Source: Saccharopolyspora spinosa NRRL 18395
GTDB lineage: Bacteria > Actinomycetota > Actinomycetes > Mycobacteriales > Pseudonocardiaceae
DNA: 64,000 nt
Assembly (NCBI RefSeq): GCF_000194155.1
Contig: NZ_GL877878.1
Location: 1,390,351-1,454,350, forward strand
Reading direction: 5' to 3'
Position numbers and translations under genes: made by a program. Under the pieces are notes generated by a model. The model was not told the DNA's origin, made no database searches, and worked only from the letters and a program-made list of their open reading frames with translations. Positions 26,506 to 35,566 of this stretch are shown one piece after another (position 1 is the stretch's first letter; each line of letters opens with the position of its first letter).

Positions 26506-28281
26506 ATGTCAGCGCCCGAGAAAACCCCACCCGCCCAGCTCCGCCGCATCGGCGACCTCTTCCGGCCGCACCGGGGCATGCTCCTGGTCGTCGCGCTGCT
26601 GGTGGCCGCGTCGTCCCTGGTCTCCGTCGCGTCGCCGTTCCTGCTGCGCGAGATCCTCGACGTCGCCATCCCGCAGCAACGGCTCGGCCTGCTGACCGCA
26701 CTGGTGCTCGGCATGATCGGCGTGGCCGTCGCGACCAGCGTGTTCAACGTCGCGCAGACGTACCTGTCCACCAAGGTCGGGCAGAGCGTGATGCACGGAC
26801 TACGTTCCGCGGTCTACGCCCGACTGCAACGCATGTCGCTGGCGTTCTTCACCCGCACCCGAACCGGCGAGATCCAATCCCGCATCGCCAACGACATCGG
26901 CGGCATGCAGGCCACTGTCACGTCCACCGCCACCTCGCTGGTCTCCAATCTCACCACCGTGGTGGCCACCGTGATCGCGATGGTCGCGCTGGACTGGCGG
27001 CTGACTATCGCGTCGGTGGCCCTGCTGCCGGTGTTCGTGTGGGTCAGCCGCCGGATCGGACGGGAACGCAAGAGGATCACCGCGAGGCGGCAGCGCCAAC
27101 TCGCATCGATGTCCGCCGGCGTGCAGGAATCCCTTTCCGTCAACGGAATCCTGCTGGGCCGCACGATGGGCCGGGCCCGGTCGCTCACCGATGCCTTCGC
27201 CGCCGAGTCGGCCGAGCTGGCTCGGCTCGAAGTCAGTTCCAGCATGGCGGGCCGGTGGCGGATGTCGAGCATCCAGATCGTGATGACCGCGCTGCCCGCG
27301 CTGATTTACTGGGCGGCCGGTGTCACCAGCACCTTCGGCGTCCCGCTGATCACCTTGGGCACGCTGGTCGCCTTCGTAACCTTGCAGCAGGCCCTTTTCC
27401 GGCCGACGCTGTCGCTGCTGTCCACCGGTGTGGACGTGCAGAGCTCGCTGGCTCTGTTCGGCCGCATCTTCGAATACCTCGACCTGCCGATCGACATCGA
27501 CGAACCGGAACGACCGGAGCGGCTGTCGCGGATCGAGGGCGAAGTGCGGTTCGCGGACGTGTCGTTCGCCTACGCTGCCGAGAGCACCGACGGAACCCTC
27601 ACCGGAATCGACGTGACCGTGCCAGCCGGCACCAGCCTCGCAGTGGTCGGCGAAACGGGGTCCGGAAAAACAACGCTCAGCTACCTGGTGCCGCGCCTCT
27701 ACGACGTCACCGACGGGCAGGTGCGCATCGACGGTGTAGACGTGCGCGAACTAGGCTTCGACACGCTCGCCGCCGCAGTCGGCGTCGTCTCCCAGGAGCC
27801 TTACCTGCTGCACGCCTCGGTGGCCGAGAACCTGCGCTTCGCCAAACCCGACGCCACCGACGAACAACTGGTAGCCGCGGCGAAGGCGGCGCAGATCCAC
27901 GACCACATCGCAGCGCTACCAGACGGCTACGACACCTTGGTGGGCGAGCGCGGATACAGGTTCTCCGGCGGGGAGAAGCAGCGGCTCGCGATCGCCCGCA
28001 CGATCCTGCGCGACCCGCCGATCCTGATCCTCGACGAGGCCACCAGCGCCTTGGACACTCAGACCGAAGGCGCGGTGCAGCAAGCTCTCGACAAGCTGTC
28101 CTCGGGCCGGACCACGATCACGATCGCGCACCGGTTGTCGACCGTGCGCCACGCGGACCAGATTGTGGTGCTCGACAGCGGACAGATCGTGGAGAACGGC
28201 ACGCACGACGAACTGCTGGCCGCCGACGGCCGCTACGCGGCACTGGTCCGACGCGACGACCAACTCCCATCCGCCGCGTGA
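26506..28281 (+). CDS. ABC exporter half-transporter (fused membrane and ATPase domains)
   Basis: This 591-residue protein has an N-terminal six-helix ABC exporter membrane domain (about residues 25-310), then a complete ATPase. Walker A is GETGSGKTTLSY, the signature FSGGEKQRLAIAR, Walker B ILILDEATSALD and the H-loop TIAHRLSTV. It is of the MsbA/LmrA/multidrug type and should work as a homodimer. GGAG precedes ATG 26506. The divergent MarR protein and operator suggest induction by the exported compound, which is unknown. Confidence 0.93.
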   Translation: MSAPEKTPPAQLRRIGDLFRPHRGMLLVVALLVAASSLVSVASPFLLREILDVAIPQQRLGLLTALVLGMIGVAVATSVFNVAQTYLSTKVGQSVMHGLRSAVYARLQRMSLAFFTRTRTGEIQSRIANDIGGMQATVTSTATSLVSNLTTVVATVIAMVALDWRLTIASVALLPVFVWVSRRIGRERKRITARRQRQLASMSAGVQESLSVNGILLGRTMGRARSLTDAFAAESAELARLEVSSSMAGRWRMSSIQIVMTALPALIYWAAGVTSTFGVPLITLGTLVAFVTLQQALFRPTLSLLSTGVDVQSSLALFGRIFEYLDLPIDIDEPERPERLSRIEGEVRFADVSFAYAAESTDGTLTGIDVTVPAGTSLAVVGETGSGKTTLSYLVPRLYDVTDGQVRIDGVDVRELGFDTLAAAVGVVSQEPYLLHASVAENLRFAKPDATDEQLVAAAKAAQIHDHIAALPDGYDTLVGERGYRFSGGEKQRLAIARTILRDPPILILDEATSALDTQTEGAVQQALDKLSSGRTTITIAHRLSTVRHADQIVVLDSGQIVENGTHDELLAADGRYAALVRRDDQLPSAA

Positions 28282-28317
28282 ACACCTGACCGGAGTCCTA
28301 CTCGGACGGAGGTGGAC

Positions 28318-28830
28318 GTCCGCATTCACCGAAAACCAACGAGCGCCCTCGACGTCTTGGTCCGCTCCCAGATCCTCAACCTGCTGCTCGAACGCAAGGA
28401 ACAGCTGAACCTAAAGCTGATCTTCGTCTCGCACGACATCCAGACCGTGCGGCGGATGAACGACCGGGCGGCGACGATGTACCTCGGGCGAACAGTCGAG
28501 CAGATGCCGGCCGAAGCGGTGTTCGGTGCCCGCCATCCCACACCTAGGCGCTGTTCGCCGCGACCCCCGGCCTGCTGTCGCCGATCGAGCCGATCCCGCT
28601 CACCGGCCCGGTTCCCTCGGCGACCGGGCCGCCGAGCGGCTGCCCCTTCCGCACCCGGTGCCAGCGCGCCGACGAGACCTGTGCGGCGACGATGCCGGAC
28701 CCGCAACGCGACGCGCCGGGCCACGCGTTCCGCTGCCACGACCCGGTCCTGGTCGGCACCTCGGACCCCCACCGAGCCCTGCCCGGATCCGGTTCGACCG
28801 GCCGAGATTCGGTTCCCCCACGGTAGTAGA
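28318..28830 (+). pseudogene. Remnant of an oligopeptide ABC transporter ATPase (DppF/OppF type)
   Basis: It begins abruptly near Walker B (TSALDVLVRSQILNLLLERK) and continues through the H-loop FVSHDIQTVRRMNDRAATMY and YLGRTVEQ. After HPT a frameshift follows; the downstream frame then reads IPLTGPVPSATGPPSGCPF and RTRCQRADETCAATMPDPQ, the oligopeptide-ATPase C-terminal cysteine motif. Walker A and signature are missing. Confidence 0.8.
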
Positions 28831-28978
28831 TCAGTCTAAATAGGACATCTACGTACCCGGAATTCCGACCGCCGAACTGAAACCGAGCCCGAACGCCTTG
28901 TGCGCGCGAAACCAGGTCGTAGCCGACCGAGTGGATCTGCGCGACGGCCGCGGCCGTGTCCGGCTTCAGCAGCGGCGG

Positions 28979-29008
28979 CGGGCGGCGCCGCCAGTTCTGC
29001 GCCGCCCG
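28979..29008 (-). terminator. Hairpin terminator after metE
   Basis: Perfect 10-bp GC-only inverted repeat CGGGCGGCGC / GCGCCGCCCG with a 10-base loop, ending 12 bp beyond the metE stop. It lacks a T-run, typical for this group. Confidence 0.65.
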
Positions 29009-29019
29009 CGGGTCCAGCG

Positions 29020-31296
29020 TCAGCGCAGCTCGGCGATGGCCTCGACCATGTGTTTCAGCGCCGCCTCGACCTCGGCGTAGCCTCGGGTCTTCAGCCCGCA
29101 GTCGGGGTTGACCCACAAGCGCTCCGCCGGAACGGCCGCGAGCGCGGCCCGCAACAGGTCCACGACCTCGGCGGTCTCGGGCACGCGCGGCGAGTGGATG
29201 TCGTAAACGCCGGGCCCGACGCCGCGACCGAAGCCGACCGCGTTGAGGTCGTCCAGCACCTCCATCCGCGAGCGGGCGGCCTCGATGCTGGTGACGTCGG
29301 CGTCCAGCGCCACGATCGCGTTGATCACGTCGCCGAACTCCGAGTAGCAAAGGTGGGTGTGGATCTGGGTGGACTCGGCAACGCCGCAGCTGGCCAGCCG
29401 GAACGACGTCACCGCCCAGTCCAGGTAGTCCGCGTGCTGTGCCGAGCGCAGCGGCAGCAGTTCGCGCAAGGCGGGCTCGTCGACCTGGAGGATCCGGATG
29501 CCGGCGGCCTCCAGGTCGTTCACCTCGTCCCGGATGGCCAGCGCGACCTGCTTCGCGGTGTCCGCCAGCGGCTGGTCGTCGCGTACGAACGACCACGCCA
29601 GGATCGTCACCGGGCCGGTGAGCATGCCCTTGACCGGTTTCTCGGTCAACCGCTGGGCGTAGCTGGTCCACTCGACCGTGATCGGTTTCGGGCGCGCGAC
29701 GTCGCCGAACAGGATCGGAGGCCGCACGCACCGCGATCCGTACGACTGGACCCAGCCGTTGTCGGTGCTGGCGAAGCCGTCCAGGTTCTCGGCGAAATAC
29801 TGCACCATGTCATTGCGCTCGGGTTCGCCGTGCACCAGGACGTCGAGCCCGATCTCCTCCTGCAGCCGGATGACGCGCTCGATCTCGTCCCGCATCCGCT
29901 GCCGGTAGGTCGCCTGGTCGATGCGGCCGGAGCGCAACGCGGCGCGCGCCTTGCGGACGTCCGTGGTCTGCGGGAACGAACCGATCGTCGTGGTCGGCAA
30001 TGCGGGCAGGCGCAAGGACTTCTGCTGGGCCGCGCGCCTCGTCTCGTAGTCGCTGCGCTGCGAGTACTCCGGCCGCAGAGCCTGCAGTCTCGCCCGGACG
30101 CGGTGGTTGCGGACCCGGTCTGCGCTGGCGCGGTCGGCGATCGCGGCTCGTGCCTCGGCCAGCTCACCGGCCACCGCGTCGCGGCCCTCGCTCAACGCAC
30201 GGCCGAGGACGACCACCTCGCGAACCTTCTGCGCGGCGAACGCCAACCAGGACTTGACCTGCGGATCGATGTCGGCTTCCGCCGCGACGTCGTACGGCAC
30301 GTGGAGCAACGAGCACGACGTGCTGACCGCTACCTCGTCCGCCGAACCGAGCAGCGTAGCTGCGGTTGCAAGCGCCTTGTCCAGATCGGTGCGCCAGACG
30401 TTTCGCCCGTCGACGAGCCCGGCGACCAGGGTTTTGCCGCTCAGCCCCCGAACCGTCGACACCGCATCCACTGTGGATTTCCCGGCGACGAGATCGACGG
30501 CGAGCGCCTCGACCGGGCTGGACGCCAGCACACCCAGAGCCTCACCGAGATCACCGAAGTAGCCCGCGACCAGCAGGTTCGGGCGCTCCTCCAGTTCACC
30601 GAGCCGCTCGTACGCGACGCTCAGCGCATCGAGCTCGTCCGGCGTGCGGTCCGCGGCGAACGCTGGCTCGTCCAGCTGCACCCACTCCACACCGGCCCGG
30701 CGCAGTTCGCCCAGCAGCTCCGCATAAGCATCAAGCAGCCCAAGGAGCCGATCCAGCGGCTGGAACGACTCGGGGGCTCCGTCGGCGGCTTTGGCCAGCA
30801 GCAGGAAGGTGAGCGGGCCGACGAGCACCGGTCGGGTGATCACGCCCTCCGCCGCGGCCTCCCGGTACTGCTCCACCGGCGTGCGGTCGGCCAGCGAGAA
30901 CCGCGTGTCCGGACCGATCTCGGGCACCAGGTAGTGGTAGTTGGTGTCGAACCACTTCGTCATCTCCAGCGGCGGCGCGGATTCCACCCCGCGCGCCATC
31001 GCGAAGTAGGTGTCCAGCGGACCCAGCCCGAGCCCGGCGAAGCGCGGCGGGACCGCGCCGAAGGTGACCGCGGTGTCCAACACGTGGTCGTAGAACGAGA
31101 ACGTGTTGCCCGGCACCGAATCCAGGCCCGCGTCCCGCAGCGCGCGCCACGCGTCGACGCGCAGTTCCCGCGCGACCGCGCGCAGTTCCGCCTCGTCGAT
31201 GCGGGACGACCAGTAGCTCTCCAATGCGCGCTTGAGTTCCCGGTTGGGACCGATCCTGGGATAGCCGAGTACGGTAGATCCGATTCTGCTGGTCAA
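29020..31296 (-). CDS. metE: Cobalamin-independent methionine synthase
   Basis: This 758-residue enzyme transfers the methyl group of 5-methyl-THF(Glu)n to homocysteine. Both TIM barrels are present: the N-terminal [19 protein letters not shown] and the C-terminal catalytic half with zinc ligands in [12 protein letters not shown] and [11 protein letters not shown], plus [10 protein letters not shown]. The likely start is TTG 31296 behind GAGGAGAGGG; longer readings enter the riboswitch leader. Expression should be shut off by vitamin B12 through the upstream riboswitch. Confidence 0.95.
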   Translation of the reverse strand: MTSRIGSTVLGYPRIGPNRELKRALESYWSSRIDEAELRAVARELRVDAWRALRDAGLDSVPGNTFSFYDHVLDTAVTFGAVPPRFAGLGLGPLDTYFAMARGVESAPPLEMTKWFDTNYHYLVPEIGPDTRFSLADRTPVEQYREAAAEGVITRPVLVGPLTFLLLAKAADGAPESFQPLDRLLGLLDAYAELLGELRRAGVEWVQLDEPAFAADRTPDELDALSVAYERLGELEERPNLLVAGYFGDLGEALGVLASSPVEALAVDLVAGKSTVDAVSTVRGLSGKTLVAGLVDGRNVWRTDLDKALATAATLLGSADEVAVSTSCSLLHVPYDVAAEADIDPQVKSWLAFAAQKVREVVVLGRALSEGRDAVAGELAEARAAIADRASADRVRNHRVRARLQALRPEYSQRSDYETRRAAQQKSLRLPALPTTTIGSFPQTTDVRKARAALRSGRIDQATYRQRMRDEIERVIRLQEEIGLDVLVHGEPERNDMVQYFAENLDGFASTDNGWVQSYGSRCVRPPILFGDVARPKPITVEWTSYAQRLTEKPVKGMLTGPVTILAWSFVRDDQPLADTAKQVALAIRDEVNDLEAAGIRILQVDEPALRELLPLRSAQHADYLDWAVTSFRLASCGVAESTQIHTHLCYSEFGDVINAIVALDADVTSIEAARSRMEVLDDLNAVGFGRGVGPGVYDIHSPRVPETAEVVDLLRAALAAVPAERLWVNPDCGLKTRGYAEVEAALKHMVEAIAELR

Positions 31297-31438
31297 CGCC
31301 CTCTCCTCGCGAGCTCGACGACGGATGCCCCGAGGTCTGGGAAGGCGTAGGCGAACCGGCAGCGTCACGCGGCGCGAACCGTTCGTCCGCCAGGTCCTCC
31401 CGCGAGACCCCGGACCGCGCACCACCGGGTGCGCGCAC

Positions 31439-31685
31439 CGGTGGCAGGTCTTCGGACTCGCGGGCGCGTCCCGGCCGACGCCGGGGTTCCTACTGGCCGT
31501 CGCTTCCCAGGCACACGTGCCCAGTGCTGTGCCCGGTCTCGGACCGGGGACGGCGTTCGTTCCCACTTACCGCTGCGGGGCAGTTCCGGATTCGCACCGG
31601 ATTCCCTCTTGCCTCGCCCGCCCGCGGCCGCGACTCCCGTCGCGATCCGGGGTGGACGAACCACCAGCACAACGGAGGCTACCGA
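31439..31685 (-). promoter_or_regulatory. Cobalamin riboswitch controlling metE
   Basis: On the minus strand the leader contains the B12 box: GAGGGAATCCGGTGCGAATC, then CCGGAACTGCCCCGCAGCGG and TAAGTGGGAACG (about 31558-31608). The conserved 3' closing segment CCGAAGACCTGCC lies near 31441-31456. Arrangement and spacing match the AdoCbl/MeCbl riboswitch class. Immediately downstream, CCACCGG and CCGGTGG can pair into a hairpin overlapping the closing segment, a plausible expression platform that competes with P1. Confidence 0.9.
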
Positions 31686-31951
31686 CTGGGAAGCCGTTGG
31701 CAAGGGGCCGGGGCTTGCGCGGACCGTGCCGGACGGCCACCGCGCATCCGGTGACTTCCGTGGTGAACACGCCCTTCCTGCCCTCCCTCCCGCCGTCGGT
31801 GAGAGGCTCGTCACACAGGGTCGCCACGCCCGAGCCGCGGGGCCAACGCGGTGTGCGACCGGCGGGGGCCACCCGGGCGGGTGACGATCGCGGAGTGGGC
31901 CGGATCCGCATCTCACGTTCCGCTGGGCCGGGCCGTCTACGGGGAGTGAAA

Positions 31952-32440
31952 GTGAAACCGTTCGAGCAGATCGTTGACGAGTACGGCCCGATGGTGCTGC
32001 GGGTGTGCCGGGCCGTGCTCGGACCGGCTGACGCCGAGGACGCCTGGTCCGAGACGTTCCTGGCCGCGCTGCGCGCCTTCCCGGAGCTCACCGAGGACGC
32101 GAACGTGGAGGCCTGGCTGGTCACGATCGCCCACCGCAAGGCGGTCGACGCCACCCGGGCGACGGCACGCCGACCGGTGATGGTCGAGCGCGTGCCCGAG
32201 CGGCCCAGCACCACGGGCCGCCCGGAGGACTGGGACGGAGACCTGTGGGCGGCGCTGAGGGCGCTGCCCACCAAGCAGCGCATGGCGGTGGCCTACCACT
32301 ACCTGGCCGGCCTGCCCTACGCCGAGATCGCCGCGATCCTCGGCGGCAGCACCGATGCCGCCCGCCGGGCCGCGGCGGACGGCATAAAGACCCTGCGCAC
32401 GACGTACAGACATGCCACGAGTGTGGGAGGGGAAGCGTGA
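31952..32440 (+). CDS. ECF RNA polymerase sigma factor
   Basis: This 162-residue protein starts at GTG 31952 (5 bp after GGGGAG), MKPFEQIVDEYGPMV. Region 2 (RAVLGPADAEDAWSETFLAA) and region 4 (LPTKQRMAVAYHYLAGLPYAEIAAIL) are present. No anti-sigma gene is adjacent. Instead it overlaps an O6-alkylguanine-DNA methyltransferase gene and two further genes in the same run, so it probably activates, or is embedded in, an alkylation stress operon. The control mechanism is not visible. Confidence 0.88.
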   Translation: MKPFEQIVDEYGPMVLRVCRAVLGPADAEDAWSETFLAALRAFPELTEDANVEAWLVTIAHRKAVDATRATARRPVMVERVPERPSTTGRPEDWDGDLWAALRALPTKQRMAVAYHYLAGLPYAEIAAILGGSTDAARRAAADGIKTLRTTYRHATSVGGEA

Positions 32441-33054
32441 TGATGACGATCCACGAGAACGACGACAGGCACCTGTTCGACGCGATCCCGGCGATCGACT
32501 TCGACGCCAGCAAGCGGCTGCACATTGAGCTGGTGAACGCGGCCCAGCGGGAAGGGCTGCTCGACGTCGCCTACCGCACGATAAACACCCCGGTCGGCGA
32601 GCTGCTGCTGGCCGCGACCGAACGCGGCCTGGTGCGGGTCGCCTTCGCCCGCCAGGGGCACGACGAGGTCCTGGAGTCGCTGGCCGCGACGATCAGCCCG
32701 CGCATCCTGCGGACACCGGACCGGTTGGAGAAGGTCGCCCGGCAGATCGAGCAGTACTTCTCCGGTCAGCGGCGCACCTTCGACCTGCCGCTGGACTGGC
32801 GCCTCTCGCGCGGGTTCCGGCTCAACGTGCTGTCGCACCTGCCCGACATCGCCTACGGCCGCACCGCCAGCTACGCCGAGGTCGCCGTGGCCGCAGGGAG
32901 CCCGAGAGCGGTGCGCGCGGTGGGTACCGCGTGCGCGACGAACCCGCTGCCGGTCGTGGTGCCGTGCCACCGCGTCGTGCGCTCGGACGGCACTTCGGGC
33001 GGATACGTCGGCGGCGTGGAGGCCAAAGCGATGCTGAACCTGGAGGCAGCATGA
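32440..33054 (+). CDS. ogt: Methylated-DNA--protein-cysteine methyltransferase
   Basis: This 204-residue suicide repair protein for O6-alkylguanine has the active-site motif PCHRVVRSDG, with the acceptor Cys at about residue 176, preceded by the HTH region ASYAEVAVAAGSPRAVRAVG. GTG 32437, ATG 32440 and ATG 32443 are all in frame and overlap the sigma-factor stop; ATG 32440 or 32443 best fits the GGGAGGGGAAG site. Its start and stop both overlap neighbours, so it is translationally coupled in the operon. The N-terminal 45 residues form an extra extension before the usual Ogt domain. Confidence 0.93.
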   Translation: MMTIHENDDRHLFDAIPAIDFDASKRLHIELVNAAQREGLLDVAYRTINTPVGELLLAATERGLVRVAFARQGHDEVLESLAATISPRILRTPDRLEKVARQIEQYFSGQRRTFDLPLDWRLSRGFRLNVLSHLPDIAYGRTASYAEVAVAAGSPRAVRAVGTACATNPLPVVVPCHRVVRSDGTSGGYVGGVEAKAMLNLEAA

Positions 33055-33779
33055 GCACGCCGAAGACGGACCGGTTCGCGAAGCGGGTCGCCAGCGCGGA
33101 CTGGCGCGCGGTCGCGGAGGAGGTCAACGACTACGGCTGCGCGCTGCTGCCGCGGTTGCTGACCGCCGCCGAGTGCGAGCGGATTGCGACCTTGTGGGAC
33201 GAGCCGGCGCATTTCCGCGCCACGATCAACCTTCGCCGCCACCGATTCGGCGACAACGGCGATTACCACTACTTCGCCGCACCGTTCCCAGAACCGGTGG
33301 AGAAGCTGCGGCAGGCCCTGTACCCACGCCTGCTGCCGATCGCTCGGGACTGGTACGAAAAGCTCAACCGGGAAGCGGAGTGGCCGGACACGCTCGACGA
33401 GTGGCTGGAGCGCTGCCACCGAGCCGGGCAGGCCCGCCCCACGCCCATCCTGCTGCGCTACGAAACGGGTGGATGGAACGCGTTGCACCGCGATCTGTAC
33501 GGCGACAAGGTGTTCCCGCTGCAGGTCGTGATCAACCTCAACAGCCCGGGAACCGATCACACCGGAGGCGAGTTCATACTGGTGGAGCAGCGCCCCCGCG
33601 CCCAGTCCCGGGGCACCGCAACGCTGATCCCGCAGGGGCACGGCCTGGTGTTCACCACTCGCGACCGGCCGGTGCGCTCGGCGCGCGGCTGGTCCGCGTC
33701 CCCGGTGCGGCACGGAGTCTCGCCGGTGCGTTCCGGTCGGCGCCACACGCTGGGACTGGTCTTCCACGACGCGGCCTGA
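33051..33779 (+). CDS. 2-oxoglutarate/Fe(II)-dependent oxygenase
   Basis: This 242-residue protein has the double-stranded beta-helix iron site His146-x-Asp148 (NALHRDLYGD) and distal His221 (VRHGVSPV), with a downstream Arg (about 230) for 2-oxoglutarate. It belongs to the prolyl-hydroxylase-like 2OG oxygenases found next to Ada/Ogt genes in actinobacteria. It is not a canonical AlkB, but the operon context (ogt, Ada zinc module, tag nearby) suggests oxidative removal of alkyl lesions. Its start overlaps the ogt stop by 4 bp. Substrate is inference. Confidence 0.85.
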   Translation: MSTPKTDRFAKRVASADWRAVAEEVNDYGCALLPRLLTAAECERIATLWDEPAHFRATINLRRHRFGDNGDYHYFAAPFPEPVEKLRQALYPRLLPIARDWYEKLNREAEWPDTLDEWLERCHRAGQARPTPILLRYETGGWNALHRDLYGDKVFPLQVVINLNSPGTDHTGGEFILVEQRPRAQSRGTATLIPQGHGLVFTTRDRPVRSARGWSASPVRHGVSPVRSGRRHTLGLVFHDAA

Positions 33780-34027
33780 TGATCTACACGCTGCTTGGGG
33801 CCGACGGGCGGCCGTACGAAAGCGCCGTGCCAGGCCGCCTCGGCGGCTACCGGCGCGGCAGGATCTACGGGCGGCTCGACTGCCCGTCCGCGTTGCGCGC
33901 GATCGCCGACGGAGGCTACGTGGCGCACCGGGTGTTCTTCGCGGACGAGCCCACCGCGCGTGCGGCCGGCTACCGGCCCTGCGCGGTGTGCCTGCCCGAT
34001 CGGTACCGGGAGTGGAAGAACGGTTGA
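33779..34027 (+). CDS. Stand-alone Ada-type zinc module lacking the methyl-acceptor cysteine
   Basis: This 82-residue protein corresponds to the N-terminal Ada metal-binding domain. Three zinc-site cysteines remain: Cys35 (GRLDCPSALRAI), Cys68 and Cys71 (AGYRPCAVCLPD). Alignment with Ada places Gly31 where Ada has the nucleophilic Cys38 that accepts methyl from phosphotriesters (IYGRLDC versus IFCRPSC). It therefore probably binds DNA or metal without the classical methyl transfer. It overlaps the 2OG oxygenase stop (TGATG) and ends the four-gene coupled operon. Confidence 0.85.
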   Translation: MIYTLLGADGRPYESAVPGRLGGYRRGRIYGRLDCPSALRAIADGGYVAHRVFFADEPTARAAGYRPCAVCLPDRYREWKNG

Positions 34028-34038
34028 GGACTGCTTCG

Positions 34039-34569
34039 ATGATGCGACGAACCCATTCGCCGCTGGCCCGTGAAACCAGGACGAAGACCGGAATTCTACC
34101 GCCGCGCAGCGAAATCGAGCTGGAGACTGTGGTCCAGTTGCTCGCCGAGCTGCGTCCGCGAACGGTTTCGATCGTGATCGGCTCATCCCGCGACGCCCAG
34201 TCACGGGACACCGCCGATGCCATCGCCCAGGCCTGGGCGCAGCGGGGCGGGCACGTGCTCGACGTCGTCGACTGGCCCGAGCGGGCCGCGTCGTGGCTGC
34301 GGCAGGCACGACGCTTCGCCGCGCAGGACCCGGACGCATGGGTGGTGACCGCACAGGTTTCCGGCTGGGTGCAGATGGGACGGCGCCTCGTGCACTCCAC
34401 CAGCTGGAACCCGGCACGCACGATCAGCACCGCCGCCCTCGCCACCGAAGACCTGATCGCGCTCGGCGGCGTGGGAACCTTCGACGGGCTGCGCGGCGCA
34501 ACCCGTGACGGCGGCACCTGGGAAGTGGTCCGCACCATCCTCCTGCACCGCACCGATTCGGCCCCTTGA
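34039..34569 (+). CDS. Periplasmic-binding-fold-like protein, possibly truncated
   Basis: This 176-residue protein starts at tandem ATGs (34039/34042), 12 bp after the Ada-module stop. Alternating beta/alpha segments such as RPRTVSIVIGSS and PDAWVVTAQVSGWVQMGRRL, and a terminal FDGLRGATRDGGTW, resemble one lobe of type 1 solute-binding proteins. There is no signal peptide and only about half the usual length, so it may be a relic or a cytosolic derivative. A link to the repair operon is not established. Confidence 0.5.
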   Translation: MMRRTHSPLARETRTKTGILPPRSEIELETVVQLLAELRPRTVSIVIGSSRDAQSRDTADAIAQAWAQRGGHVLDVVDWPERAASWLRQARRFAAQDPDAWVVTAQVSGWVQMGRRLVHSTSWNPARTISTAALATEDLIALGGVGTFDGLRGATRDGGTWEVVRTILLHRTDSAP

Positions 34570-34650
34570 GCATTCTCTGGTGGTATAACCCAAAAGCACG
34601 TGTGACCAGGTACCGGTCGCACACCACGAGAACCCGAGGAGAACGAGACA

Positions 34651-35277
34651 TTGAGTCCCGCAGCGGCAGACACCACGACCGATGCCGGGGTCGTGATCGG
34701 CGAGGACGGGTTGGCGCGTCCGCCGTGGGCCGCCCGCGATCCCCTGCTGCGCGAGTACTACGACACCGAATGGGGAATGGCAGTGCGCGGCGAGCAGGCC
34801 CTTTTCGAGCGGATCAGCCTGGAAGGCTTCCAGGCCGGGCTCTCCTGGGCGACGATCCTGCGCAAGCGCCCCGCCTTCCGCGAAGCGTTCGACCACTTCG
34901 ATCCGGATGCCGTCGCGGCCTACACCGAGGACGATGTCGCGCGCCTGCTCGACAACTCAGGAATCGTACGCAACAAAGCCAAGATACGAGCAGCCATCGG
35001 CAACGCCCGCGCGACCATCGAGCTGCGCGCCGACGACGGGCTGGAGGCATTCGTCTGGTCGTTCAAACCGGACACCACGCCACGCCCGCGGACGATCGCA
35101 GAGATCCCCACCACGTCACCTGAATCCGTGTCGTTATCAAAAGCACTGCGGCGCAAGGGATTCGCGTTCGTCGGCCCGACGACGATGTTCGCGCTCATGG
35201 AGGCGATCGGCATGGTCGACACGCACCTCGTCGACAGCCACCGTCGCGGCACATCCGGTATCTGGCCGCAATCGTGA
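34651..35277 (+). CDS. tag: DNA-3-methyladenine glycosylase I
   Basis: This 208-residue protein is a Tag-family base excision enzyme: YYDTEWGMAVRGEQALFERI, LEGFQAGLSWATILRKR and NKAKIRAAIGNAR are hallmark segments. The start is TTG 34651 behind GAGGAG. The C-terminal zinc region reads MVDTHLVDSHRRG, so one histidine is kept but the second Cys ligand of E. coli Tag is Ser here and the N-terminal Cys is missing; several family members lack zinc. Located 1.6 kb after ogt on the same strand, it supports an alkylation repair island. Confidence 0.92.
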   Translation: MSPAAADTTTDAGVVIGEDGLARPPWAARDPLLREYYDTEWGMAVRGEQALFERISLEGFQAGLSWATILRKRPAFREAFDHFDPDAVAAYTEDDVARLLDNSGIVRNKAKIRAAIGNARATIELRADDGLEAFVWSFKPDTTPRPRTIAEIPTTSPESVSLSKALRRKGFAFVGPTTMFALMEAIGMVDTHLVDSHRRGTSGIWPQS

Positions 35278-35283
35278 CCGGGC

Positions 35284-35500
35284 GGTGATGCCGCGGGAAG
35301 CGGCCTTGGATGCAGGCGTTGCAACCGTTGATCCGGCTGACGCGCAGCCCGATCAACTCCGGGTCCGCCGCGGCACGCCACCGACGTCCACGACGTTCGA
35401 CAGGTGCTGGATGCCCTTCATGGCGTCCAGGAGCACCACGGCCGGGTCCTTCACCCCAAGTTGCCTGATCGCTGCCCTCCAGGAAGCGTCGGCGGCGTAG
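35284..35500 (-). pseudogene. Carboxymuconolactone decarboxylase/AhpD-like remnant
   Basis: Minus-strand frames read AMKGIQHLSNVVDVGGVP and then, after a frameshift, PELIGLRVSRINGCNACIQG, the AhpD-like core with its CxxC. The rest is absent or scrambled. ECF41 sigma factors are characteristically encoded beside such a gene, so this is likely the lost partner of the sigma factor at 35567. Confidence 0.75.
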
Positions 35501-35503
35501 GCG

Positions 35504-35530
35504 TGTCACATCGGCCGAGTTCGGCGGGTC
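35504..35530 (+). promoter_or_regulatory. ECF41-type promoter candidate
   Basis: TGTCACA (35504-35510), a 16-bp spacer, then GGTC (35527-35530). The published ECF41 consensus is TGTCACA-N16-CGTC, so only the first -10 base differs. It points toward the ECF41 gene 36 bp downstream, consistent with autoregulation. Confidence 0.55.
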
Positions 35531-35566
35531 ACTCCTACGACACGACGCAACGGAGGGATGTGGCCG

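Noticed and set aside
28900..31350. 816-codon plus-strand frame opposite metE
   Set aside because: Antisense shadow of the well-conserved methionine synthase with no recognisable domain.
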